The translations under genes were made by a program, and so were the position numbers. The notes below the pieces were generated by a model. That model had not been told where the DNA came from. It saw only the letters and a program-made list of their open reading frames with translations, and did not search any database. Shown here piece by piece: positions 26,795 to 35,505 of a stretch of 59,818 nt of DNA. Within the stretch, counting starts at the first letter, position 1. Every line of letters starts with the position of its first letter. The DNA lies in the NCBI RefSeq assembly GCF_000282055.1, contig NZ_AKJZ01000002.1, forward strand, positions 1 through 59,818, in the 5' to 3' direction. The stretch is from Flavobacterium sp. CF136. GTDB lineage: Bacteria > Bacteroidota > Bacteroidia > Flavobacteriales > Flavobacteriaceae.

Positions 26795-28306
26795 ATGAAA
26801 AAATTATTAAATAATCGTATTAGCCATTTGCTTTTTTTAAGCATGATGCTGATTATTACAATGCTGACATCTTGTAATAATGATGATGATTCAAATGGTG
26901 CTCCTGTTATTACAGCAGTAAGGAATTATGCACCCGCTCCAAATGATACATTAGTGACAAGTATTATCCCTGGACAATGGATTGTAATTCATGGGAAGAA
27001 TCTAAAAGAAGCCACTCAGATAAGTTTTAATGGTACTCCTGTTGACTTCGATGCCGGATTGTTTTCAGATAAAACAGCTGTTGTACAAGTTCCCTGGTCA
27101 TTGCCTTTTAATAACATTGATCCTGATGTTGTTAATACTATAAAATATGTTACCAATGCCGGAACAATTACTTATAAATTTAATGTAATTCCGCCGCCGG
27201 CTACCATTACAGGCAATTCGATGACTGCAGCTACTAAGGTAGGTGATTCGGTTTATGTTTATGGTACCAATTTATATTTGATAGAAAAATTAACTATAGC
27301 GGGTATAAATATTTCGCCGCTTAAAACAGCAGACGATGGTAGTTCTGTAGGGTTTTTACTTCCGGCAATTAATACGCCAATGCCTTGGGCAGGAGAGATT
27401 GTTGCTGCATCTGGTGTTTATGAATTTGCTGTTTTAATTGTTCCGGAAATTTATGCTGTTTCCAATGCAAATCCTTCGCAGGGCGATTTGGTACGTGTGT
27501 ATGGTAAAAATTTGAGTGGTATTTCAAGTTTTAGTTTTGGCGGTGCTGCTATTACAGATTTTACAGAAGCTGTTGATGGCTCGTCGGTAGAGTTTTTGGC
27601 TCCTGCTATGAACTTCGCCAGTGGACCGGTGACCATTGTTAATTCTTATGGAACGGTTGCTACTGCTTATGATATAAATACCCAAAATAACAAATGGTTA
27701 GGTCTTTTAGCAAATTTTGAGTGGGGTGATTATTTTGGTTACCAATGGTGGGGAGATATTAGTTTAGCTAGTAACATGGCCGATTTTAATGGTTCGATGG
27801 GGACAAATACAAGTCAGTATGTATATTTTAATTCTCCTGTTTTAGCTGCCGGTGAAAGTAAATACGCCCCATTAGGTAATTCTAATACTGGTAATAAATG
27901 GATACCTCTGGAAAATCTTTCAGATCCTGTTGAAAACTGGGGTCTTCAATTTGAAATAAGTGTGGCCCACCCATGGAATGGTGGTACTCTTTATATTAAA
28001 ACTGAATTTGCAGGTGAAAGTTTTGTAGCGCGTTATGAGCCATGGAAAATTCCCGGTTCTAATAAGACTCTTGCTTTTAAAACGGATGGCTGGCAGACTG
28101 TTACTATTCCTTTATCTGAATTCAGATCAAAAGTTAATGAATTAGGGGATGGTGAATCACCTACTCGTTTAAACCAATTATTAGGGTCTACTGGTGCGAG
28201 TAGTTATAATATGACCCTTAAAAATTTCGCTTCTTTTAAAACATCAACAGGTTTGTATGCCGCTATTGACAATATCAGGGTTGTGAAAATCAAAATCGAA
28301 GAATAA
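26795..28306 (+). CDS. surface glycan-binding protein, SGBP-B type with IPT/TIG domains
   Basis: Lipoprotein of 503 residues started at MKKLLNN, which gives a clean signal peptide with lipobox cysteine 27 (MLTSC) and the Asp-rich surface-export tail NNDDDS. An ATG at 26768 would add nine residues and overlap SusD. Two or three IPT/TIG beta-sandwiches follow (GQWIVIHGKNLKEATQISF, GDSVYVYGTNLYLIEKL, GDLVRVYGKNLSGISSF), then a C-terminal binding domain (about 310-500) rich in exposed Trp/Tyr (FEWGDYFGYQWWGD) that resembles the xyloglucan-binding domain of Bacteroides SGBP-B. It would hold the polymer at the cell surface for the GH5 and GH74 enzymes. No catalytic residues expected. Confidence 0.88.
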   Translation: MKKLLNNRISHLLFLSMMLIITMLTSCNNDDDSNGAPVITAVRNYAPAPNDTLVTSIIPGQWIVIHGKNLKEATQISFNGTPVDFDAGLFSDKTAVVQVPWSLPFNNIDPDVVNTIKYVTNAGTITYKFNVIPPPATITGNSMTAATKVGDSVYVYGTNLYLIEKLTIAGINISPLKTADDGSSVGFLLPAINTPMPWAGEIVAASGVYEFAVLIVPEIYAVSNANPSQGDLVRVYGKNLSGISSFSFGGAAITDFTEAVDGSSVEFLAPAMNFASGPVTIVNSYGTVATAYDINTQNNKWLGLLANFEWGDYFGYQWWGDISLASNMADFNGSMGTNTSQYVYFNSPVLAAGESKYAPLGNSNTGNKWIPLENLSDPVENWGLQFEISVAHPWNGGTLYIKTEFAGESFVARYEPWKIPGSNKTLAFKTDGWQTVTIPLSEFRSKVNELGDGESPTRLNQLLGSTGASSYNMTLKNFASFKTSTGLYAAIDNIRVVKIKIEE

Positions 28307-28352
28307 AAACCTTATTAATTTAATAACAGATTAATAGTTAAAAATATAAGTA

Positions 28353-28398
28353 AAGACCTGTAGCTATTTCATAAAAGTTAAACTTTTCTGCAGGTCTT
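28353..28398 (+). terminator. stem-loop after the SusCD-SGBP genes
   Basis: AAGACCTG (28353-28360) pairs with CAGGTCTT (28391-28398) around a 30-base loop that can itself fold (AAAAGTT with AACTTTT). There is no long T run. It may attenuate transcription between binding proteins and enzymes rather than stop it. Confidence 0.45.
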
Positions 28399-28416
28399 AA
28401 ATAAAGATTATTATTA

Positions 28417-28515
28417 ATTCTAAAAAAAACAAAAAATGAGACTTAAACATTTTTATAAAATTGTACTACTGCTGATCATTACCGGATTTTCGGTCTCTTG
28501 TTCAAAAAACGATGA
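28417..28515 (+). repeat. leader and signal-peptide repeat, copy 1
   Basis: Begins ATTCTAAAAAA and covers the ribosome-binding region, the ATG and the lipoprotein signal peptide of the first GH5 gene. Nearly the same DNA recurs at 30066 and 32206. Confidence 0.75.
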
Positions 28516-29908
28516 GGACCCACAATTATCGGTTTCAGCAACAACTGTTTCTTTTGAATATGAAGGAGGTACATCAGAAGAAATTACTATTGAAGCAAAC
28601 AGTGCATGGAGTATTAGTAATTCGGCAGCATCATGGCTGCAGTTAAGCAAAGCGAGTGGTACTAATGGGACTGAAGCCACAACAATAACTGTTGTAAGCA
28701 ACGAAACGGGGTATAGCAGGTCTGTTATACTAACTGTTGAGGCAGCTAATGGTCAGGCCCGAAGAATTACCATTATTCAAAAAGGCAGCTTATATCCAAC
28801 ATATAATTTAACGCCTAAAGCTCCCGACGAAACAGGAATGAGTAGCACAGCGGTACAATTGGCGGCAAAAATGCAGACAGGCATGGGAATAAATATTGGC
28901 AATACCATGGAAGCACCAACCGAAGCTGAATGGGTGAGCAGTAAAATTACCGAATCGTATATAAAATTTTTAAAACAAAAAGGTTTCAATTCTATAAGAA
29001 TTCCATGTGGCTGGGTTTGGACTCATTTAGACAATCCGGAGAAAATGAAAATTAACCAGGCCTGGCTTAACCGCGTGAAAGAAGTGATTGGATGGTGTGT
29101 GGATAATGATATGTATGTGATGCTAAATGCTCATGCGGATAATGGCTGGCTTGATAATAATATCACTAAGGCAAAGCAAGAGTCCATTAATGCAAAGCAA
29201 AAGGCGATTTGGGAGCAGATTGCCACAACTATGAGAGATTTTGATGAGCACCTTATATTTGCCGGTGCAAACGAACCTCCGGCTGATAATGCCGAGCAGA
29301 TGTCCATACTTAATGGTTACTACGAAACATTCATCAAGGCAGTTCGCGCTACCGGAGGCAAAAACAGTTACAGGGTGCTGGTTGTGCAGGGTCCTCGCAC
29401 TAACGGTGAATTAACTTATGATCTGATGAATACGATGCCAACAGACAAGGTTCCTAACAAATTGATGGTTGAGATACATAATTACACGCCTGCTTTATTT
29501 ACGATAGTAACGGAGGGAGATGTAAGCTGGGGCAATATGATTTACTATTGGGGCGCTGGGAATCATTCTACTATTGAGCCGGAACGTAACTCCACCTTTG
29601 GAGAAGAGGATGCAATTATTGATGAATTCCAAAAGATGAAACAGAAGTTTGTTGATAAAGGTATCCCTGTGATCCTTGGTGAATATGCAGTCTGGAGGAG
29701 GAATGCCATTAACAACGCGAATTATCTTCCTAAGGATATGGCAATGCACAACAAGTCTGTGGATTACTGGTCATATTTTGTGACCAAACAGGCTAAAGCA
29801 CATGGTATTATGCCATTCTGGTGGGAGATAGGTTTTATGTTAGACAGATCTAATAATGTGGTAAAAGACCAGCCTATGTATGATGCCATTGTTGAAGGAT
29901 ATAAGTAA
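28436..29908 (+). CDS. BACON-GH5 endo-beta-1,4-glucanase/xyloglucanase lipoprotein, copy 1
   Basis: Surface lipoprotein of 490 residues (lipobox cysteine 22, FSVSC, then SKNDED). A BACON beta-sandwich covers about 30-115 (VSFEYEGGTSEEITIEA, WSISNSAASWLQLS). The GH5 barrel follows (about 135-485) with MGINIGNTMEAP, acid/base Glu280 in GANEPP and nucleophile Glu416 in LGEYA, and a wall of tryptophans near the end (PFWWEIGF). The BACON-GH5 architecture is that of the vanguard endo-xyloglucanase of the Bacteroides xyloglucan locus, probably subfamily GH5_4. It would cut polymer on the outer surface. A close paralogue lies at 32214. Confidence 0.9.
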   Translation: MRLKHFYKIVLLLIITGFSVSCSKNDEDPQLSVSATTVSFEYEGGTSEEITIEANSAWSISNSAASWLQLSKASGTNGTEATTITVVSNETGYSRSVILTVEAANGQARRITIIQKGSLYPTYNLTPKAPDETGMSSTAVQLAAKMQTGMGINIGNTMEAPTEAEWVSSKITESYIKFLKQKGFNSIRIPCGWVWTHLDNPEKMKINQAWLNRVKEVIGWCVDNDMYVMLNAHADNGWLDNNITKAKQESINAKQKAIWEQIATTMRDFDEHLIFAGANEPPADNAEQMSILNGYYETFIKAVRATGGKNSYRVLVVQGPRTNGELTYDLMNTMPTDKVPNKLMVEIHNYTPALFTIVTEGDVSWGNMIYYWGAGNHSTIEPERNSTFGEEDAIIDEFQKMKQKFVDKGIPVILGEYAVWRRNAINNANYLPKDMAMHNKSVDYWSYFVTKQAKAHGIMPFWWEIGFMLDRSNNVVKDQPMYDAIVEGYK

Positions 29909-29990
29909 AAAGTAAGATGCTATAACTAAATAAAACAACAGTTTTGCAGGGTATCATGTATTGGTACCATTAAGCAGGGATTGAATTAAA

Positions 29991-30020
29991 AAATCTGTGA
30001 CTCTTAGGAGTCACAGATTT
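29991..30020 (+). terminator. strong stem-loop between GH5 and GH27
   Basis: Perfect 13-bp stem AAATCTGTGACTC (29991-30003) with GAGTCACAGATTT (30008-30020), loop TTAG. Only three T end the plus-strand stem, while six A precede it, so it could work in both directions or act as an RNA-stability element. Confidence 0.65.
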
Positions 30021-30065
30021 ACTTATAAAGAATTCTCAGTGAAACAATGGATTTAAAATTTATTG

Positions 30066-30133
30066 ATTCTAAAAAAACAAAAAATGAAGCTTAAACATTT
30101 TTATAAAATTATTTTGCTGCTGATCGTTAACGG
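30066..30133 (+). repeat. leader and signal-peptide repeat, copy 2
   Basis: About 62 of 68 bases agree with the copy at 32206-32273, from ATTCTAAAAAA through the ATG and the first part of the signal peptide (KLKHFYKI). Similarity ends just before the signal cleavage region, where the GH27 sequence begins. Confidence 0.8.
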
Positions 30134-32102
30134 TACTCTTTCCGCACAAACCGTTTGGTTAGATCAACTGGATCTCAGCACAGCTACACAGGGCTGGGGC
30201 ATACCTAAAAAAAACAGGTCGGTTGATGACAACATCATGACCATCGCAGGCAAAACCTTTGAGCGTGGCTTCGGCACACACGCAGAAAGCTCTCTTTTTA
30301 TTCAGCTCGATGGTAAGGCAAATTCGTTTACCGCGCAGGTTGGCATTGATGATGAGGTGAAAGGGCGTCAGCCCGCCGTAGAGTTTATTGTATACGGAGA
30401 TGGAGCGAAGCTTTGGTCGAGCGGTGTAATGCATGAAGATGATACTGCCCGGCTATGTAGTGTGAAACTTTCGGGTGTGAAAAAACTTGAGCTGCGGGTA
30501 ACAGACGGAGAAAACGGTGACAGCAGCGATCATGCCGACTGGGCAGATGCAAAATTTGAGGCAATAGGTGTGGCAAGTTTTGTTACTTATTATCCTGTCC
30601 CAAGTGAGTCCTACATTCTTACCCCTAAGCCATCGGCAAAACCGAAGATCAATAGCGCAAGCGTTTTCGGTGTCCGCCCGGGCTCTCCGTTTCAGTTCAG
30701 GATACCTGCCACCGGAGACTGGCCAATGACCTTTCAGGTTACCGGCTTGCCTCAGGGACTAAAGCTGGATCAAAAAACAGGACTTATCACCGGTAAGCTT
30801 GAAAAAGCCGGCACTTACGTTATTCAATTGAAGGCAAAGAATGCGAAAGGCATAGCCGAAAAAAGTTTACGCATTATCTGTGGCGATAAAATTGCACTTA
30901 CCCCGCCAATGGGTTGGAATAGCTGGAATTGTTTCGCTCATGAAGTTTCTGGTGAAAAAATTAAGCGCGCTGCGGAAGTAATGGTGAAAACCGGACTTAT
31001 AAATTACGGATGGAGTTATGTAAATATTGACGACTACTGGCAAAATAACCGCGATTCGAAAGATCCTTCCCTGCAAGGTAAGCTGCGGGACGAGGCTGGT
31101 AATATAGTTCCTAATAAAAAGTTTGGGGATATGAAAGCCCTGACAGACTATGTGCATGGCTTGGGTTTGAAGATCGGAATCTATTCCAGTCCTGGTCCCT
31201 GGACTTGTGGTGGCTGTGTCGGTAGTTATGGTCATGAGAGGCAAGATGCCGAAACTTATGCCAAATGGGGTTTCGATTATCTGAAATACGATTGGTGCAG
31301 CTATGGGGGAGCGGTAAATGGAATACCTGACAACGACCCAAACAAAGTAATCTCCATATCTTACAATGGAGGTTATCAATTGTCTACCGCCGTCAAACCA
31401 TACAAACTAATGGGAGAGTACATCCGTCAGCAACCCCGCGACATAGTTTTCAGCTTGTGTCAGTACGGAATGTCGGATGTATGGAAATGGGGCGATTCGG
31501 TAGGAGGAAACAGCTGGCGTACAACCAATGATATATTGGACACCTGGTCTAACGTTAAAGTCATTGCATTAGCTCAGGATCAGACTGCAGCCTGGGCTAA
31601 ACCCGGTAACTGGAATGATGCGGATATGCTGGTTGTAGGAACAGTAGGCTGGGGCAGCCTGCATCCGAGCAAGCTTAAACCGGATGAACAGTATCTTCAC
31701 GTCAGCCTTTGGAGTCTTTTCTCTACTCCCCTGCTAATTGGCTGCGATATGGAAAAGCTGGATGCCTTTACCCTGAATTTATTGACAAACGATGAAGTGA
31801 TTGCCGTTAATCAGGATGCTCTTGGCAAACAGGCTACCTGTGTTCAGACTATCGGAGACCTGCGTATTTATGTAAAAGAATTGGAGGATGGCAGTCGTGT
31901 AGCAGGCTTTTGCAATTTCGGTCTGGAGAAAGTGGATATCCCTTACAAGGATCTGAAAAAGCTTGGTATTTCAGGAAAGCAAAAGGTGCGTGATCTTTGG
32001 CGTCAGAAAGATATTGCAACAATCCATGCAGATAAAGAGGCTTTTTCGGTGAAGGTTCCGATGCATGGGGTGGCGCTGTACAAATTTACGCCGGTTAAAT
32101 AG
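30084..32102 (+). CDS. GH27 alpha-galactosidase with NPCBM and putative Ig (He_PIG) domains
   Basis: Secreted enzyme of 672 residues when started at MKLKHFY, the start that matches the shared leader of the flanking GH5 genes (an ATG at 30063 is in the leader). The signal ends at LSAQT and has no lipobox. An NPCBM domain (about 20-165, GIPKKNRSVD, FERGFGTHAES, GRQPAVEFIVYGDG) is followed by a He_PIG-like domain (about 205-265) and the GH27 barrel from PPMGWNSWNCF (about 274). The nucleophile is Asp403 in YLKYDWC and the acid/base Asp483 in WRTTND. It should remove terminal alpha-galactose, or beta-L-arabinopyranose as some GH27 do. The gene looks more GC-rich than its neighbours, which hints at transfer. 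Confidence 0.88.
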   Translation: MKLKHFYKIILLLIVNGTLSAQTVWLDQLDLSTATQGWGIPKKNRSVDDNIMTIAGKTFERGFGTHAESSLFIQLDGKANSFTAQVGIDDEVKGRQPAVEFIVYGDGAKLWSSGVMHEDDTARLCSVKLSGVKKLELRVTDGENGDSSDHADWADAKFEAIGVASFVTYYPVPSESYILTPKPSAKPKINSASVFGVRPGSPFQFRIPATGDWPMTFQVTGLPQGLKLDQKTGLITGKLEKAGTYVIQLKAKNAKGIAEKSLRIICGDKIALTPPMGWNSWNCFAHEVSGEKIKRAAEVMVKTGLINYGWSYVNIDDYWQNNRDSKDPSLQGKLRDEAGNIVPNKKFGDMKALTDYVHGLGLKIGIYSSPGPWTCGGCVGSYGHERQDAETYAKWGFDYLKYDWCSYGGAVNGIPDNDPNKVISISYNGGYQLSTAVKPYKLMGEYIRQQPRDIVFSLCQYGMSDVWKWGDSVGGNSWRTTNDILDTWSNVKVIALAQDQTAAWAKPGNWNDADMLVVGTVGWGSLHPSKLKPDEQYLHVSLWSLFSTPLLIGCDMEKLDAFTLNLLTNDEVIAVNQDALGKQATCVQTIGDLRIYVKELEDGSRVAGFCNFGLEKVDIPYKDLKKLGISGKQKVRDLWRQKDIATIHADKEAFSVKVPMHGVALYKFTPVK

Positions 32103-32205
32103 CAGATAAGATCTCTTAACCTGAGCTCAATTTATAAGCAAAGAAGCTTACTTGGTAATCATTTGGGATAAACTTAAAATTAATTGCAATAAATAATTCT
32201 AAAAA

Positions 32206-32304
32206 AACAAAAAATGAGACTTAAACATTTTTATAAAATTGTTTTACTGCTGATCATTACCGGATTTTCGGTCTCTTGTTCAAAAAACGATGACGAAGCC
32301 CCAC
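32206..32304 (+). repeat. leader and signal-peptide repeat, copy 3
   Basis: Same leader as copies at 28417 and 30066; beyond it the similarity to copy 1 continues through the whole GH5 gene, showing gene duplication, whereas copy 2 shares the leader only. Confidence 0.8.
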
Positions 32305-33692
32305 AATTATCGGTTTCAGCAAAAACAGTTTCTTTTGAGCCGGAAGGAGGTACATCAGAAGAAATTACCATTGAAGCAAACAGTACATGGAGTGTTAGTA
32401 ATTCGGCAACATCCTGGTTGCAATTAACCAAAACAAGTGGCAATAGTGGAACTACTGCAACACAATTTACAGCTTTAAGTAATGAAACCGGATTAACCCG
32501 CTCTGTTATACTAACTGTTGAGGCAGGTAATGGTCAGGCCCGAAGAATTACGATTACACAAACTGGTAATTTATATCCAACATATAATTTAACGCCTAAA
32601 GCTCCCGACGAAACAGGGATGAGCAGTACAGCGTTACAACTGGCTGCAAAAATGCGTATGGGTATGGGAATAAATATTGGTAATACCATGGAATCACCAA
32701 ATGAAGGTGAGTGGGTGAACAGTAAAATTACCGAATCGTATATAAAATTTTTAAAACAAACAGGTTTCAATGCTGTACGTCTTCCCACTGGCTGGGTTTG
32801 GAGTCATTTAAGTGATCCTGCAAAAATGAAAATTGACCCTGTATGGCTTAATCGCGTGAAAGAAGTGGTTAAATGGTGTGTGGATAATGATATGTATGTA
32901 GTACTAAATGCTCACGGAGATGATGGCTGGCTGGAAAAAAGTGTCAATAAGGCAATGCAAGAAACCATTAATGCAAAGCAAAAGGCGATTTGGGAGCAGA
33001 TTGCTACAACCATGCGTGACTTTGATGAGCACCTTATATTTGCCGGCACAAATGAACCTGCGGTTGACAATGCCGAACAGATGGCGATACTTAATAGTTA
33101 TCACGAAACTTTCATCAAGGCAGTTCGTTCTACGGGTGGAAAAAATAGTTATAGAGTGCTGGTTGTGCAGGGGCCTTCAACTGACATTATTAAAACTTCT
33201 CAGCTGATGACTCCGACTACGCTTCCTCATGACCCGGTACCTAATCGTTTGATGCTTGAGGTACATTTTTATGGACCTTGGCATTTTAATCTACCAAAAG
33301 ATGGATTATATAATGCGGACACCAAAGCGAGTTACTACTGGGGAGCTGGGAACCATTCTATTATTGAGCCATTGCGAAACGCCCCTGATGGAGAAGAGGA
33401 TGAGCTCAGTGCAGAAATCGGAAAGATTAAAAAGTTTGTTGATGCAGGTATCCCTGTGATGCTGGGTGAATATGGAACCTGGAGACGTACTGCCGAGTAT
33501 AACGGGCAGATTCCTCTGGATACGGAGATGCACAACAAGTCTGTGGATGCCTGGGCAACTTTTGTGACCAAAACGGCTAAAGCGAATGGTATTCTGCCAT
33601 TCTGGTGGGAGATAGGTTTTAATTTAGACAGAGCTAATAATTCGGTAAAGGACCAGGCTTTGATAAATGCCATTAAAGCAGGATATAATTAA
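32214..33692 (+). CDS. BACON-GH5 endo-beta-1,4-glucanase/xyloglucanase lipoprotein, copy 2
   Basis: Surface lipoprotein of 492 residues, paralogue of the gene at 28436 with the same parts: lipobox cysteine 22, BACON domain (about 31-116) and GH5 barrel with acid/base Glu281 in GTNEPA and nucleophile Glu419 in LGEYG. The BACON and N-terminal barrel regions are close to copy 1, while the segment after the acid/base differs most: VEIHNYTPALFTI in copy 1 against LEVHFYGPWHFNL here. That segment shapes the cleft, so the two copies may differ in substrate subsite preference. Sits directly after GH27 in the same orientation. Confidence 0.9.
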   Translation: MRLKHFYKIVLLLIITGFSVSCSKNDDEAPQLSVSAKTVSFEPEGGTSEEITIEANSTWSVSNSATSWLQLTKTSGNSGTTATQFTALSNETGLTRSVILTVEAGNGQARRITITQTGNLYPTYNLTPKAPDETGMSSTALQLAAKMRMGMGINIGNTMESPNEGEWVNSKITESYIKFLKQTGFNAVRLPTGWVWSHLSDPAKMKIDPVWLNRVKEVVKWCVDNDMYVVLNAHGDDGWLEKSVNKAMQETINAKQKAIWEQIATTMRDFDEHLIFAGTNEPAVDNAEQMAILNSYHETFIKAVRSTGGKNSYRVLVVQGPSTDIIKTSQLMTPTTLPHDPVPNRLMLEVHFYGPWHFNLPKDGLYNADTKASYYWGAGNHSIIEPLRNAPDGEEDELSAEIGKIKKFVDAGIPVMLGEYGTWRRTAEYNGQIPLDTEMHNKSVDAWATFVTKTAKANGILPFWWEIGFNLDRANNSVKDQALINAIKAGYN

Positions 33693-33728
33693 TAATTTAT
33701 AGTATCAATTATAGTATAAAGGTTATTT

Positions 33729-33778
33729 TCCTTCCCTAACATTAACATTGGCCAAGCGTTTACCGCCCTAGGGAAGGA
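33729..33778 (+). terminator. stem-loop after the second GH5 gene
   Basis: Ten-base stem (core CCTTCCCTA at 33730-33738 with TAGGGAAGG at 33769-33777) around a 30-base, GC-richer loop. No T run. It may be a terminator, a processing site or a structured leader of the following GH43 gene. Confidence 0.4.
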
Positions 33779-33863
33779 TTAACTTCTTTGTTATAGTTGT
33801 TTAAAGAATAATTGAAATTAACCCATAACGAGTATCCGTTTTTTGGGTAAAATAAAAAAAAGC

Positions 33864-35396
33864 ATGTTTAGAAAAAAAGTATTGTTAAGTACACTCATTG
33901 TTATGACTTTTCTGGGAGGCAGAGAATCTGCAGAAGCTCAAGCCAGTGCAGGTAAATCGAAAAAGTTTAAAGAAAACCTGGCAGAAAAATTCGCAAATGT
34001 TTCGCCGAAACTTACCTCCAATAATGGAAATCCATTAATAGATTTTATGTTTACGGCCGACCCGACTGCTGTAGAATACAATGGAAGAATGTATGTGTAT
34101 GGCACGAATGATCATCAACAGTATGAGCATGTCGGAAAGGATGGAAAAAATTCATACGAGCATATCCATACACTGGTCATGATGTCTACTGATGATATGG
34201 TCAACTGGACGTATCATGGTCTCATAGATACATCAAAGCTGGCACCATGGACTCAGAATTCCTGGGCGCCTTCTATTACATCCAGACTGGAAGCAGATGG
34301 TAAGACACACTTCTATTTGTATTATTCCAATAGCGGTGTTGGCTCAGCTGTGCTTACTTCCACCTCTCCCGTTGGACCTTGGAGTGATCCGTTAGGAAAA
34401 AACATAGTCGACCGTTCTGTTCCTGGTGTGGATGTCGATGCTCCATTCGATCCCGGAGTTGTGATTGACGACCAGGGTACAGGCTGGCTGACTTTTGGAG
34501 GCGGAACGCCTAAAACAAAATATATGCCGGATAATGCCAGAATCGTCAAATTAGGAGCAGATATGATCAGTTTGTCCAGCGATGTTGCCAAGATACCCGC
34601 TCCTTATTTTTTTGAGGCGAGCGACCTTAACTTTATCAATGGAACCTGGGTTTATACCTATAATACGAGTTGGGAACCACGCACTGAATGGCCTTATACG
34701 AATATTGATAAACCAACCATATGCAACATGTCTTATATGACAAGCAAAACACCCTTAAGTTCGGATAGCTGGAAGTATCGCGATAATTACTTTAAGAATA
34801 CAGGCGACGTTAATGTGGGACCTTTGACAAACAATCACACGCACCTGTTCAAGTTTAAAGAGAAATATTATATTGCTTACCATGCCATGTATTTACAGGA
34901 TTATTTTGGCACTAAGGGCGGTTTCCGTAATATAGGTATCGAAGAAATGCAGGTGGATGAAAAGAATGTGAATATCCCCATGGTCAAAGCAACTTTTAAA
35001 GGTCCGTCACAACTTAACCCATTAAATCCATTCGTACTCCAACAGGCAGAAACCACTGCAGGTACTTCAGGGCAAGTCCAGTTCGAAGTTGTTGGGAATG
35101 TGGGCAATATGGCTGCCAAAGGAAAAGCCGATAAACAATGTCTCATGGTTCGAGGAGCTGATTTCAGCAAACAGATTCCTAAAAAAATTGAAGCCAGGGT
35201 GAAAGGAAAAGGTAAAATTGATGTGTATGTAAATAATCTGGAAGGTACACCTATTGTTTCCCTTACATGTGATGGGAAGGAATGGGTTACGATCTCAAAG
35301 AAAATAGGACATAAAATAGATAAAGGAGTAGGGAATATCTATTTTGTATTTAATGGAGAAGATTTTTTGTTTGATGAATGGAAATTCATTAATTAA
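33864..35396 (+). CDS. GH43 arabinofuranosidase/xylosidase with CBM6-like domain
   Basis: Secreted enzyme of 510 residues from the ATG at 33864; the longer frame begins with a TTG at 33843 and is unlikely. A signal peptide covers about 1-26 (ESAEAQA). The propeller shows base Asp66 in FTADPTAVEYN, the DAPFDPGVVIDDQG pKa-modulator region and acid Glu251 in FFEASDLNF. From about residue 385 (NPFVLQQAETTAG) a CBM6-type domain runs to the end (FLFDEWKF). In a xyloglucan locus the likely task is removing alpha-L-arabinofuranose side units, but xylosidase activity is equally possible for this architecture. Confidence 0.87.
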   Translation: MFRKKVLLSTLIVMTFLGGRESAEAQASAGKSKKFKENLAEKFANVSPKLTSNNGNPLIDFMFTADPTAVEYNGRMYVYGTNDHQQYEHVGKDGKNSYEHIHTLVMMSTDDMVNWTYHGLIDTSKLAPWTQNSWAPSITSRLEADGKTHFYLYYSNSGVGSAVLTSTSPVGPWSDPLGKNIVDRSVPGVDVDAPFDPGVVIDDQGTGWLTFGGGTPKTKYMPDNARIVKLGADMISLSSDVAKIPAPYFFEASDLNFINGTWVYTYNTSWEPRTEWPYTNIDKPTICNMSYMTSKTPLSSDSWKYRDNYFKNTGDVNVGPLTNNHTHLFKFKEKYYIAYHAMYLQDYFGTKGGFRNIGIEEMQVDEKNVNIPMVKATFKGPSQLNPLNPFVLQQAETTAGTSGQVQFEVVGNVGNMAAKGKADKQCLMVRGADFSKQIPKKIEARVKGKGKIDVYVNNLEGTPIVSLTCDGKEWVTISKKIGHKIDKGVGNIYFVFNGEDFLFDEWKFIN

Positions 35397-35505
35397 TCCT
35401 GGTTACTGCTTTATTGCTGCTTTAACTTAAGGGTTCCGCCGCTGTCGGTCTTATGACCAGCAGCATTTATTAATTAATATAAAACTAATATTAAAACAGA
35501 CTAAA

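Noticed and set aside
30867..31379. A 170-residue open frame on the minus strand inside the GH27 gene.
   Set aside because: It lies entirely within a well-supported GH27 coding sequence and its translation has no domain-like pattern.
33843..33863. TTG start adding seven residues to the GH43-CBM6 gene.
   Set aside because: The ATG at 33864 directly precedes a normal signal peptide; TTG starts are rare here.
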